Part shown: positions 9,741-20,059 of the stretch, one piece after another | Numbering within the stretch: the stretch's first letter is position 1 | Layout of the letters: each line of letters begins with the position of its first letter | Source: Clavelina lepadiformis | Taxonomy: Eukaryota > Chordata > Ascidiacea > Aplousobranchia > Clavelinidae | DNA: 64,000 nucleotides | NCBI RefSeq assembly: GCF_947623445.1 | Contig: NC_135245.1 | Span: 6,145,501 to 6,209,500, forward strand | Direction: 5' to 3' | Translations under genes and position numbers: made by a program | Notes under the pieces: model-generated | What the model saw: the letters and a program-made list of their open reading frames with translations, nothing else | What the model was told of the DNA's origin: nothing | Database searches by the model: none

Positions 9741-10004
9741 CTCATTCGAAAATCTACCGAAAGTTTTTAAACCATATTTTAATGCCACTCAATCGAAGTT
9801 TCTTTTCAAAGTTTTGGTTAAATGTAAGGTTCTAAGAATTTCAATAGTGTCAGAGCCTCTTTAAAGCAATTCATTTAATACCACAAAATTTGAAAATTTG
9901 AAAAAAAAGGTTTCAACTTCTGCTTACGATGGTTGACCTTTGGAAACGAAAAAGTTTCCCAGAATTGTTTGGTTACACATTTTATTAAATAACAAAAAAG
10001 AAAC

Positions 10005-10078
10005 ATGTCTCACCGAGATTTGAACTCGGATCGCAGGATTCAAAGTGCTGAGTGCTAACCGTTACACACCATGAGACC
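10005..10078 (-). pseudogene. tRNA-Gln(UUG) with 2-bp insertion, probably defective
   Basis: A duplicated AC dinucleotide at the D stem makes the gene 74 nt and shifts the A box; it also has G1/A72 and C30/C40 mismatches. Confidence 0.65.
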
Positions 10079-10163
10079 GACAAGACAACCTTTTATATTG
10101 TTGAAATTGACATACTCTTTTATGTTATTAAGAAGCTGTCAAAATATGTAGCTTGACAAAACA

Positions 10164-10254
10164 TCCTTCGAACCGGATTCGAACCAGTGACCTTTGGATT
10201 TCCGACTGATATTTCTGCTACAGTCCACCGCTCTACCAACTGAGCTATCGAAGG
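10164..10254 (-). tRNA. tRNA-Tyr(GUA), intron
   Basis: A43 variant. Confidence 0.93.
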
Positions 10255-10518
10255 CACATTCGCAAATCTACAGAAAGCTTTTAAACTATATCTTAATGCC
10301 ACTCAATCGAAGTTTCTTTTCAAAGTTTTGGTTAAATGTAAGGTTCTGAGAATTTGAAAGTGTCAGGGCCTCTTCAAAGCAATTCATTTAATACCACAAA
10401 ATTTTGCAAATTTCAAAAAAAAGGTTTCAACTTCTGCTTACGATGGTTGAGCTTTAGAAACGAAAAAGTTTCCCAGAGTTTGTTTGATTACCCATTTCAT
10501 TAAATAACAAAAAGAAAC

Positions 10519-10590
10519 AGGTCTCACCGAGATTTGAACTCGGATCGCAGGATTCAAAGTCCTGAGTGCTAACCGTTACACCATGAGACC
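10519..10590 (-). tRNA. tRNA-Gln(UUG)
   Basis: Reference-type. Confidence 0.97.
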
Positions 10591-10679
10591 GACAAGACAA
10601 CCTTTTATATTGTTGAATTTGACATACTCTTTTATGTTATTTAGAAGCTGCCAAAATATATAGCTTGTTATACCGTATA

Positions 10680-10770
10680 TCCTTCGAACCGGATTCGAAC
10701 CAGTGACCTATGGATTTCTTACTGATATTTCCAATACAGTCCACCGCTCTACCAACTGAGCTATCGAAGG
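10680..10770 (-). tRNA. tRNA-Tyr(GUA), U37
   Basis: U37; exons otherwise reference-type. Confidence 0.78.
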
Positions 10771-11034
10771 CACATTCGCAAACCTACAGAAAGCTTTTAC
10801 ATCATATATTAATGCCAATCAATCGAAGTTTCTTTTCAAAGTTTTGGTTAAATGTAAGGTTCTAAGAATTTAAAAGTGTCAGAGCCTCTTCAAAGCAATT
10901 CATTTAATACCACAAAATTTTGCAAATTTCAAAAAAAAGGTTTCAACTTCTGCTTACGATGGTTGAGCTTTAGAAACGAAAAAGTTTCCCAGAGTTTGTT
11001 TGATTACCCATTTCATTAAATAACAAAAAGAAAC

Positions 11035-11106
11035 AGGTCTCACCGAGATTTGAACTCGGATCGCAGGATTCAAAGTCCTGAGTGCTAACCGTTACACCAT
11101 GAGACC
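11035..11106 (-). tRNA. tRNA-Gln(UUG)
   Basis: Reference-type. Confidence 0.97.
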
Positions 11107-11195
11107 GACAAGACAACCTTTTATATTGTTGAAATTGTGTTACTCCTTTATGTTATTTAGAAGCTGCCAAAATATATAGCTTGTTATACCGTATA

Positions 11196-11286
11196 TCCTT
11201 CGAACCGGATTCGAACCAGTGACCTATGGATTTCTGACTGATATTTCCACTACAGTCCACCGCTCTACCAACTGAGCTATCGAAGG
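11196..11286 (-). tRNA. tRNA-Tyr(GUA), reference copy with 18-nt intron
   Basis: Reference for the Tyr family. On the minus strand, acceptor CCTTCGA pairs with TCGAAGG and the discriminator is A. The D arm is GCTC-AGTTGGTA-GAGC, with G18 and G19. The anticodon stem GTGGA/TCCAT encloses loop CTGTAG plus A38, giving anticodon GUA. Between G37 and A38 lies the intron TGGAAATATCAGTCAGAA, at the canonical place for eukaryotic nuclear tRNA introns removed by the tRNA splicing endonuclease. The variable loop is AGGTC and the T arm ACTGG-TTCGAAT-CCGGT. A and B boxes are intact. The intron holds UAU that could pair with the anticodon, as expected for a bulge-helix-bulge substrate. Eukaryotic tRNA-Tyr genes are generally intron-bearing, which agrees. 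Confidence 0.98.
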
Positions 11287-11551
11287 CACATTCGCAAATC
11301 TACAGAAAGCTTTTAAAGCATATTTTATTGCCACCCAATCGAAGTTTCTTTTCAAAGTATTGGTTAAATGTAAGGTTCTAAGAATTTAAATAGTGTCAGA
11401 GCCTCTTTAAAGCAATTCATTTAATACCACAAAATTTGCAAATTTGAAAAAAAAAAAGTTTCAACTTCTGCTTACGATGGTTGAGCTTTGGAAACGAAAA
11501 AGTTTCCCAGAATTGTTAGGTTACACGTTTTATTAAATAACAAAAAGAAAC

Positions 11552-11623
11552 AGGTCTAACCGAGATTTGAACTCGGATCGCAGGATTCAAAGTCCTGAGT
11601 GCTAACCGTTACACCATGAGACC
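11552..11623 (-). tRNA. tRNA-Gln(UUG), acceptor mismatch
   Basis: U67 opposite C6, as in its twin at 6418. Confidence 0.78.
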
Positions 11624-11712
11624 GACGACACAACCTTTTATATAGTACAATTTGAGATACTGTTTTATGTTATTTAGAAGCTGTCAAAATATATAGCTTG
11701 TTTTACCGTATA

Positions 11713-11803
11713 TCCTTCGAACCGGATTCGAACCAGTTACCTATGGATTTCTGACTGATATACCCACTACAGTCCGCCGCTCTACCAACTGAGCTATCGA
11801 AGG
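11713..11803 (-). tRNA. tRNA-Tyr(GUA), intron
   Basis: A48 and C28, third copy of the type first seen at 2473. Confidence 0.8.
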
Positions 11804-12065
11804 CACATGCGCATAACTACAGATTGTTTTTAAGTCGTATTTTAATGCTACTCAATCGAGGTTTCTATTAAAAGTTTTGGTTAAACGTAAGGTTCTAAGA
11901 ATTTCAATAGTGTCAGAGCCTCTTTAAAGCAATTCATTTAATACTATAAAATTTTGCAAATTTCAAAAAAGGTTTCAACTTCTGCTTACGATGGTTGAAT
12001 TTTAGAAACGAAAAAGTTTCCCAGAGTTGTTTGGTTACACATTTCATTAAAAAACGAAATGGAAC

Positions 12066-12137
12066 AGGTCTCACCGAGATTTGAACTCGGATCGCAGGAT
12101 TCAAAGTCCTGAGTGCTAATCGTTACACCATGAGACC
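12066..12137 (-). tRNA. tRNA-Gln(UUG)
   Basis: A19; otherwise reference-type. Confidence 0.92.
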
Positions 12138-12221
12138 TACAAGACAACATTTTATATTGTTGAAATTGACATACTCTTTTATGTTATTAAGAAGCTGTCA
12201 AAATATATAGCTTGACAAAAA

Positions 12222-12312
12222 TCATTCGAACCGGATTCGAACCAGTGACCTATAGATTTCTGACTGATATTTCCACTACAGTCCACCGCTCTACCAATTG
12301 AGCTATTGAAGG
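12222..12312 (-). tRNA. tRNA-Tyr(GUA), two acceptor mismatches
   Basis: C2/U71, A6/C67, A15 and U41. Confidence 0.62.
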
Positions 12313-12576
12313 CTCATTCGAAAATCTACCGAAAGTTTTTAAACCATATTTTAATGCCACTCAATCGAAGTTTCTTTTCAAAGTTTTGGTTAAATGTAAG
12401 GTTCTAAGAATTTCAATAGTGTCAGAGCCTCTTTAAAGCAATTCATTTAATACCACAAAATTTGAAAATTTGAAAAAAAAGGTTTCAACTTCTGCTTACG
12501 ATGGTTGACCTTTGGAAACGAAAAAGTTTCCCAGAGTTGTTTGGTTACACATTTTATTAAATAACAAAAAAGAAAC

Positions 12577-12648
12577 ATGTCTCACCGAGATTTGAACTCG
12601 GATCGCAGGATTCAAAGTGCTGAGTGCTAACCGTTACACCATGAGACC
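12577..12648 (-). tRNA. tRNA-Gln(UUG), A72, stem mismatch
   Basis: G1/A72 and C30/C40, twin of 7443. Confidence 0.65.
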
Positions 12649-12733
12649 GACAAGACAACCTTTTATATTGTTGAAATTGACATACTCTTTTATGTTATTA
12701 AGAAGCTGTCAAAATATGTAGCTTGACAAAACA

Positions 12734-12824
12734 TCCTTCGAACCGGATTCGAACCAGTGACCTTTGGATTTCCGACTGATATTTCTGCTACAGTCCACCG
12801 CTCTACCAACTGAGCTATCGAAGG
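12734..12824 (-). tRNA. tRNA-Tyr(GUA), intron
   Basis: A43 variant. Confidence 0.93.
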
Positions 12825-13088
12825 CACATTCGCAAATCTACAGAAAGCTTTTAAACTATATCTTAATGCCACTCAATCGAAGTTTCTTTTCAAAGTTTTG
12901 GTTAAATGTAAGGTTCTGAGAATTTGAAAGTGTCAGGGCCTCTTCAAAGCAATTCATTTAATACCACAAAATTTTGCAAATTTCAAAAAAAAGGTTTCAA
13001 CTTCTGCTTACGATGGTTGAGCTTTAGAAACGAAAAAGTTTCCCAGAGTTTGTTTGATTACCCATTTCATTAAATAACAAAAAGAAAC

Positions 13089-13160
13089 AGGTCTCACCGA
13101 GATTTGAACTCGGATCGCAGGATTCAAAGTCCTGAGTGCTAACCGTTACACCATGAGACC
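13089..13160 (-). tRNA. tRNA-Gln(UUG)
   Basis: Reference-type. Confidence 0.97.
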
Positions 13161-13249
13161 GACAAGACAACCTTTTATATTGTTGAAATTGACATACTCT
13201 TTTATGTTATTTAGAAGCTGGCAAAATATATAGCTTGTTATATTGTATA

Positions 13250-13340
13250 TCCTTCGAACCGGATTCGAACCAGTGACCTATGGATTTCTTACTGATATTT
13301 CCAATACAGTCCACCGCTCTACCAACTGAGCTATCGAAGG
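13250..13340 (-). tRNA. tRNA-Tyr(GUA), U37
   Basis: U37, twin of 8116. Confidence 0.78.
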
Positions 13341-13603
13341 CACATTCGCAAATCTACAGAAAGCTTTTAAACCATATTTTATTGCCACCCAATCGAAGTT
13401 TCTTTTCAAAGTATTGGTTAATTGTAAGGTTCTAAGAATTTCAATAGTGTCAGAGCTTCTTTAAAGCAATTCATTTAATACCACAAAATTTGAAAATTTG
13501 AAAAAAAAGGTTTCAACTTCTGCTTACGATGGTTGACCTTTGGAAACGAAAAAGTTTCCCAGAGTTGTTTGGTTACACATTTCATTAAACAACGAAATGG
13601 AAC

Positions 13604-13675
13604 AGGTCTCACCGAGATTTGAACTCGGATCGCAGGATTCAAAGTCCTGAGTGCTAATCGTTACACCATGAGACC
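13604..13675 (-). tRNA. tRNA-Gln(UUG)
   Basis: A19; otherwise reference-type. Confidence 0.92.
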
Positions 13676-13759
13676 GACAAGACAACATTTTATATTGTTG
13701 AAATTGACATACTCTTTTATGTTATTAAGAAGCTGTCAAAATATATAGCTTGACAAAAA

Positions 13760-13850
13760 TCATTCGAACCGGATTCGAACCAGTGACCTATGGATTTCTG
13801 ACTGATATTTCCACTACAGTCCACCGCTCTACCAATTGAGCTATTGAAGG
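13760..13850 (-). tRNA. tRNA-Tyr(GUA), two acceptor mismatches
   Basis: C2/U71, A6/C67 and A15. Confidence 0.65.
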
Positions 13851-14114
13851 CTCATTCGAAAATCTACCGAAAGTTTTTAAACCATATTTTAATGCCACTC
13901 AATCGAAGTTTCTTTTCAAAGTTTTGGTTAAATGTAAGGTTCTAAGAATTTCAATAGTGTCAGAGCCTCTTTAAAGCAATTCATTTAATACCACAAAATT
14001 TGAAAATTTGAAAAAAAAGGTTTCAACTTCTGCTTACGATGGTTGAGCTTTAGAAACGAAAAAGTTTCCCAGAATTGTTTGGTTACACATTTTATTAAAT
14101 AACAAAAAAGAAAC

Positions 14115-14186
14115 ATGTCTCACCGAGATTTGAACTCGGATCGCAGGATTCAAAGTCCTGAGTGCTAATCGTTACACCATGAGACC
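14115..14186 (-). tRNA. tRNA-Gln(UUG), A72
   Basis: G1/A72 mismatch and A19. Confidence 0.8.
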
Positions 14187-14271
14187 GACAAGACAACATT
14201 TTATATTGTTGAAATTGACATACTCTTTTATTTTATTAAGAAGCTGTCAAAATATGTAGCTTGACAAAATA

Positions 14272-14362
14272 TCCTTCGAACCGGATTCGAACCAGTGACC
14301 TTTGGATTTCTGACTGATATTTCCACTACAGTCCACCGCTCTACCAACTGAGCTATCGAAGG
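14272..14362 (-). tRNA. tRNA-Tyr(GUA), intron
   Basis: A43 with reference intron. Confidence 0.93.
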
Positions 14363-14624
14363 CACATTCGCAAATCTACAGAAAGCTTTTAAACGATATA
14401 TTAATGCCACTTAATCGAAGTTTCTTTTCAAAGTTTTGGTTAAATGTAAAGTTCTAAGAATTTCAATAGTGTCAGAGTCTCTTCAAAGCAATTCATTTAA
14501 TACCACAAAATTTTGCAAATTTCAAAAAAGGTTTCAACTTCTGTTTACGATGGTTGAGCTTTAGAAACGAAAAAGTTTCCCAGAGTTGTTTGGTTACAAA
14601 TTTTATTAAATAACAAAAAGAAAC

Positions 14625-14696
14625 AGGTCTCACCGAGATTTGAACTCGGATCGCAGGATTCAGAGTCCTGAGTGCTAACCGTTACACCATGAGACC
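14625..14696 (-). tRNA. tRNA-Gln(CUG)
   Basis: Anticodon CUG on a reference-type body. Confidence 0.96.
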
Positions 14697-14785
14697 GACG
14701 AGACAAACTTTTATATAGTACAATTTGAGATACTGTTTTATGTTATTTAGAAGCTGTCAACATACATAGCTAGTTATTCTGTATA

Positions 14786-14876
14786 TCCTTCGAACCGGAT
14801 TCGAACCAGTGACCTATGAATTTTTGACTGATATTTTCACTACAGTCCACCGCTCTACCAACTGAGCTATCGAAGG
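14786..14876 (-). tRNA. tRNA-Tyr(GUA), intron
   Basis: C40 is U, a G30-U40 wobble; intron as at 9143. Confidence 0.9.
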
Positions 14877-15136
14877 CACATTCGCATACCTACAGAAAGC
14901 TTTTACATCATATATTAATGCCACTCAATCGAAGTTTCTTTTCAAAGTATCGGTTAAATGTAAGGTTCTAAGAATTTAATATTGTCAGAGCCCCTTTAAA
15001 GCAATTTATTTAATACCACAAAATTTTGCAAATTTCAAAAAAGGTTTCAACTTCTGCTTACGATTAATCAGCTTTAAAAACGAAAAGTTTCCCAGAGTTG
15101 TTTGGTTACACATTTCATTAAAAAACGAAATGGAAC

Positions 15137-15208
15137 AGGTCTCACCGAGATTTGAACTCGGATCGCAGGATTCAAAGTCCTGAGTGCTAATCGTTACACC
15201 ATGAGACC
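15137..15208 (-). tRNA. tRNA-Gln(UUG)
   Basis: A19; otherwise reference-type. Confidence 0.92.
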
Positions 15209-15292
15209 TACAAGACAACATTTTATATTGTTGAAATTGACATACTCTTTTATGTTATTAAGAAGCTGTCAAAATATATAGCTTGACAAAAA

Positions 15293-15383
15293 TCATTCGA
15301 ACCGGATTCGAACCAGTGACCTATAGATTTCTGACTGATATTTCCACTACAGTCCACCGCTCTACCAATTGAGCTATTGAAGG
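15293..15383 (-). tRNA. tRNA-Tyr(GUA), two acceptor mismatches
   Basis: C2/U71, A6/C67, A15 and U41. Confidence 0.62.
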
Positions 15384-15646
15384 CTCATTCGAAAATCTAC
15401 CGAAAGTTTTTAAACCATATTTTAATGCCACTCAATCGAAGTTTCTTTTCAAAGTTTTGGTTAAATGTAAGGTTCTAAGAATTTCAATAGTGTCAGAGCC
15501 TCTTTAAAGCAATTCATTTAATACCACAAAATTTAAAAATTTGAAAAAAAAGGTTTCAACTTCTGCTTACGATGGTTGACCTTTGGAAACGAAAAAGTTT
15601 CCCAGAATTGTTTGGTTACACATTTTATTAAATAACAAAAAGAAAC

Positions 15647-15718
15647 AGGTCTCACCGAGATTTGAACTCGGATCGCAGGATTCAAAGTCCTGAGTGCTAA
15701 CCGTTACACCATGAGACC
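15647..15718 (-). tRNA. tRNA-Gln(UUG)
   Basis: Reference-type. Confidence 0.97.
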
Positions 15719-15807
15719 GACAAGACAACCTTTTATATTGTTGAAATTGACATACTCTTTTATGTTATTTAGAAGCTGGCAAAATATATAGCTTGTTATA
15801 TTGTATA

Positions 15808-15898
15808 TCCTTCGAACCGGATTCGAACCAGTGACCTATGGATTTCTGACTGATATTTCCAATACAGTCCACCGCTCTACCAACTGAGCTATCGAAGG
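15808..15898 (-). tRNA. tRNA-Tyr(GUA), U37
   Basis: U37; intron reference-like. Confidence 0.78.
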
Positions 15899-16162
15899 CA
15901 CATTCGCAAACCTACAGAAAGCTTTTACATCATATATTAATGCCAATCAATCGAAGTTTCTTTTCAAAGTTTTGGTTAAATGTAAGGTTCTAAGAATTTA
16001 AAAGTGTCAGAGCCTCTTCAAAGCAATTCATTTAATACCACAAAATTTTGCAAATTTCAAAAAAAAGGTTTCAACTTCTGCTTACGATGGTTGAGCTTTA
16101 GAAACGAAAAAGTTTCCCAGAGTTTGTTTGATTACCCATTTCATTAAATAACAAAAAGAAAC

Positions 16163-16234
16163 AGGTCTCACCGAGATTTGAACTCGGATCGCAGGATTCA
16201 AAGTCCTGAGTGCTAACCGTTACACCATGAGACC
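16163..16234 (-). tRNA. tRNA-Gln(UUG)
   Basis: Reference-type. Confidence 0.97.
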
Positions 16235-16323
16235 GACAAGACAACCTTTTATATTGTTGAAATTGTGTTACTCTTTTATGTTATTTAGAAGCTGCCAAAA
16301 TATATAGCTTGTTATACCGTATA

Positions 16324-16414
16324 TCCTTCGAACCGGATTCGAACCATTGGCCTATGGATTTCTGACTGATATTTCCACTACAGTCCACCGCTCTACCAAC
16401 TGAGCTATCGAAGG
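16324..16414 (-). tRNA. tRNA-Tyr(GUA), T-stem mismatch
   Basis: C50 is A, opposite G64; U47 is C. Confidence 0.78.
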
Positions 16415-16679
16415 CACATTCGCAAATCTACAGAAAGCTTTTAAAGCATATTTTATTGCCACCCAATCGAAGTTTCTTTTCAAAGTATTGGTTAAATGTA
16501 AGGTTCTAAGAATTTCAATAGTGTCAGAGCCTCTTTAAAGCAATTCATTTAATACAACAAAGTTTGCAAATTTGAAGAAAAAAAGGTTTCAACTTCTGCT
16601 TACGATGGTTGAGTTTTAGAAACGAAAAAGTTTCCCAGAGTTGTTTGGTTACACATTTCATTAAACAACGAAATGGAAC

Positions 16680-16751
16680 AGGTCTCACCGAGATTTGAAC
16701 TCGGATCGCAGGATTCAAAGTCCTGAGTGCTAATCGTTACACCATGAGACC
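16680..16751 (-). tRNA. tRNA-Gln(UUG)
   Basis: A19; otherwise reference-type. Confidence 0.92.
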
Positions 16752-16835
16752 GACAAGACAACATTTTATATTGTTGAAATTGACATACTCTTTTATGTTA
16801 TTAAGAAGCTGTCAAAATATATAGCTTGACAAAAA

Positions 16836-16926
16836 TCATTCGAACCGGATTCGAACCAGTGACCTATGGATTTCTGACTGATATTTCCACTACAGTCCAC
16901 CGCTCTACCAATTGAGCTATTGAAGG
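16836..16926 (-). tRNA. tRNA-Tyr(GUA), two acceptor mismatches
   Basis: C2/U71, A6/C67 and A15. Confidence 0.65.
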
Positions 16927-17190
16927 CTCATTCGAAAATCTACCGAAAGTTTTTAAACCATATTTTAATGCCACTCAATCGAAGTTTCTTTTCAAAGTTT
17001 TGGTTAAATGTAAGGTTCTAAGAATTTCAATAGTGTCAGAGCCTCTTTAAAGCAATTCATTTAATACCACAAAATTTGAAAATTTGAAAAAAAAGGTTTC
17101 AACTTCTGCTTACGATGGTTGAGCTTTAGAAACGAAAAAGTTTCCCAGAATTGTTTGGTTACACATTTTATTAAATAACAAAAAAGAAAC

Positions 17191-17262
17191 ATGTCTCACC
17201 GAGATTTGAACTCGGATCGCAGGATTCAAAGTCCTGAGTGCTAATCGTTACACCATGAGACC
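17191..17262 (-). tRNA. tRNA-Gln(UUG), A72
   Basis: G1/A72 and A19. Confidence 0.8.
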
Positions 17263-17347
17263 GACAAGACAACATTTTATATTGTTGAAATTGACATACT
17301 CTTTTATTTTATTAAGAAGCTGTCAAAATATGTAGCTTGACAAAATA

Positions 17348-17438
17348 TCCTTCGAACCGGATTCGAACCAGTGACCTTTGGATTTCTGACTGATATTTCC
17401 ACTACAGTCCACCGCTCTACCAACTGAGCTATCGAAGG
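17348..17438 (-). tRNA. tRNA-Tyr(GUA), intron
   Basis: A43 with reference intron. Confidence 0.93.
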
Positions 17439-17700
17439 CACATTCGCAAATCTACAGAAAGCTTTTAAACGATATATTAATGCCACTTAATCGAAGTTTC
17501 TTTTCAAAGTTTTGGTTAAATGTAAAGTTCTAAGAATTTCAATAGTGTCAGAGTCTCTTCAAAGCAATTCATTTAATACCACAAAATTTTGCAAATTTCA
17601 AAAAAGGTTTCAACTTCTGTTTACGATGGTTGAGCTTTAGAAACGAAAAAGTTTCCCAGAGTTGTTTGGTTACAAATTTTATTAAATAACAAAAAGAAAC

Positions 17701-17772
17701 AGGTCTCACCGAGATTTGAACTCGGATCGCAGGATTCAGAGTCCTGAGTGCTAACCGTTACACCATGAGACC
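17701..17772 (-). tRNA. tRNA-Gln(CUG)
   Basis: Reference-type body. Confidence 0.96.
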
Positions 17773-17861
17773 GACGAGACAAACTTTTATATAGTACAAT
17801 TTGAGATACTGTTTTATGTTATTTAGAAGCTGTCAACATACATAGCTAGTTATTCTGTATA

Positions 17862-17952
17862 TCCTTCGAACCGGATTCGAACCAGTGACCTATGGATTTT
17901 TGACTGATATTTTCACTACAGTCCACCGCTCTACCAACTGAGCTATCGAAGG
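17862..17952 (-). tRNA. tRNA-Tyr(GUA), intron
   Basis: Reference exons; intron as at 9143. Confidence 0.95.
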
Positions 17953-18213
17953 CACATTCGCAAACCTACAGAAAGCTTTTACATCATATATTAATGCCAC
18001 TCAATCGAAGTTTCTTTTCAAAGTATCGGTTAAATGTAAGGTTCTAAGAATTTAATATTGTCAGAGCCCCTTTAAAGCAATTTATTTAATACCACAAAAT
18101 TTTGCAAATTTCAAAAAAGGTTTCAACTTCTGCTTACGATGGTTGAGTTTTAGAAACGAAAAAGTTTCCAGAGTTGTTTGGTTACACATTTCATCAAAAA
18201 AACGAAATGGAAC

Positions 18214-18285
18214 AGGTCTCACCGAGATTTGAAATCGGATCGCAGGATTCAGAGTCCTGAGTGCTAACCGTTACACCATGAGACC
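18214..18285 (-). tRNA. tRNA-Gln(CUG), B-box variant
   Basis: G53 is U, breaking the pair with C61 under the T loop and altering the B box. Confidence 0.68.
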
Positions 18286-18369
18286 GACAAGACATCATTT
18301 TATATTGTTGAAATTGAGTTACTCTTTTATGTTATTAAGAAGCTGTCAAAGTATGTAGTTTCTTTTACA

Positions 18370-18460
18370 TCCTTCGAACCGGATTCGAACCAGTGACCTA
18401 TAGATTTCTGACTGATATTTCCACTACATTCCACCGCTCTACTAACTGAGCTATCGAAGG
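18370..18460 (-). tRNA. tRNA-Tyr(GUA), variant
   Basis: G18 is A, C32 is A, and U41 makes a G29-U41 wobble. Confidence 0.68.
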
Positions 18461-18721
18461 CGCATTCGCAAATCTACAGAAACCTTTTAAACCATATATT
18501 AATGCCACTCAATCGAAGTTTCTTTTCAAAGTTTTGGTTAAATGTAAGGTTCTAAGAATTTAATATTGTCAGAGCCTCTTTAAAGCAATTTATTTAATAC
18601 CACAAAATTTTGCAAATTTCAAAAACGCTTTCAACTTCTGCTTACGATGGTTGAGCTTTAGAAACGAAAAAGTTTCCCAGTGTTGTTTGGTTACACATCT
18701 CATTAAATAACAAAATGGAAC

Positions 18722-18793
18722 AGGTCTCACCTAGATTTGAACTCGGATCGCAGGATTCAGAGTCCTGAGTGCTAACCGTTACACCATGACACC
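18722..18793 (-). tRNA. tRNA-Gln(CUG), two mismatches
   Basis: G4 faces G69 in the acceptor stem and A63 faces G51 in the T stem. Confidence 0.62.
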
Positions 18794-18882
18794 GACAAGA
18801 CAACATTTTATATTGTTGAAATTGACATATTCTTTTATTTTATTTAGAAGCTGGCAAAATATATAGCTTGTTATACCATATA

Positions 18883-18973
18883 TCCTTCGAACCGGATTCG
18901 AACCAGTGACCTATGGATTTCTGACTGATATTCCCACTACAGTCCACCGCTCTACCAACTGAGCTATCGAAGG
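18883..18973 (-). tRNA. tRNA-Tyr(GUA), intron
   Basis: Reference exons; last intact Tyr before the LTR element, paralogous to 44048. Confidence 0.96.
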
Positions 18974-19233
18974 CACATGCGAATAACTACAGATTGTTTT
19001 TAAGTGATATTTTAATGCCACTCAATCGAAGTTTCTTTTCAAAGTTTTGGTTAAATGTAAGGTTCTAAGAATTTGAAAGTGTCAGAGCCTCTTTAAAGCA
19101 ATTCATTTAATACCACAAAATTTGAAAATTTGAAAAAAGGTTTCAACTTCTGCTTACGATGGTTGAGCTTTAGAAACGAAAAAGTTTCCCAGAGTTGTTT
19201 GGTTACACATTTCATTAAATAACAAAAAGGAAC

Positions 19234-19296
19234 AGCTCTCACCGAGATTTGAACTCGGATCGCAGGATTCAGAGTCCTGAGTGCTAACCGTTACAC
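19234..19296 (-). pseudogene. 3' part of tRNA-Gln(CUG) split by the LTR element
   Basis: These 63 bases carry everything from the D stem to the discriminator; the remaining nine bases of the 5' end lie at 22438-22446 beyond the insertion. The copy also has a G2/G71 mismatch. Its intact paralogue is the gene at 44399-44470. Confidence 0.9.
19293..19296. repeat. Target-site duplication, left copy
   Basis: ACAC directly before the element; the same four bases follow it at 22434-22437. Comparison with the empty site at 44399-44470 confirms that four bases were duplicated. Confidence 0.85.
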
Positions 19297-20059
19297 TATG
19301 GGATTTGGGGTGGTGGATTGCTTTCTAGACTGGCCTAAGCCAAGTCTGACTGTTTGACTCCGCTAATGATTGTCTTTGACTCCGTTGCGTTTACTGTCTT
19401 ATTTGCTTTTTAAATCAACACCAACTTCATAAGTTCAAATTGTTATATTGTCCGAATAAGTTGTATCGAATTAGCAATACTACACCATGATCCCACTTTC
19501 TTAATAATTCAGTAATAACTTCAATTTTACAGAACAAGGGAAATAACTCAGAGAAGAGAGAATTTCCAAGATCCGTTTTGTAAGAGCGATTTAAACCAAA
19601 CAATTCTTTTTATACTGAAATATTGACCAATCAGCGCTTCCAAATTACTTCTCTATCCACGTGTATGTGTCCATGTTATTCTAAGCTTTACAGCACAAAG
19701 AATTCAAATACAGAAAACCACTTGACACTTAACTACGCCACATGTTGGTTTGAAACTACGATTTGATTAAAGATACTAGAACCAATCATTGCTACCATAA
19801 AACCACGTGTCGCATATTGTCGTTATCTGAACGTTTTCAAGTACACTCAAACTTTACGCCGTGAAAACAATGCTATTTGAAACACTTCAATCTGCGTTAA
19901 ATATGTCGGTTCAGAATTTCTTGTTTGAATAAGAGATTAACACGATAAATACGTCTGTTTTAACATTTACTTAATTCCAGCCAGAGAAACACACAAAAAA
20001 CCGCTTTTTATAATGCCAATTATAAAACTTGTTTAATTTGATTATATCCAAACGCCACA
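19297..20059. repeat. Long terminal repeat, left copy
   Basis: About 763 bp, from TATGGGATTTGGGG to AACGCCACA, matching the right copy along its whole length with a few percent difference by eye. Confidence 0.85.
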
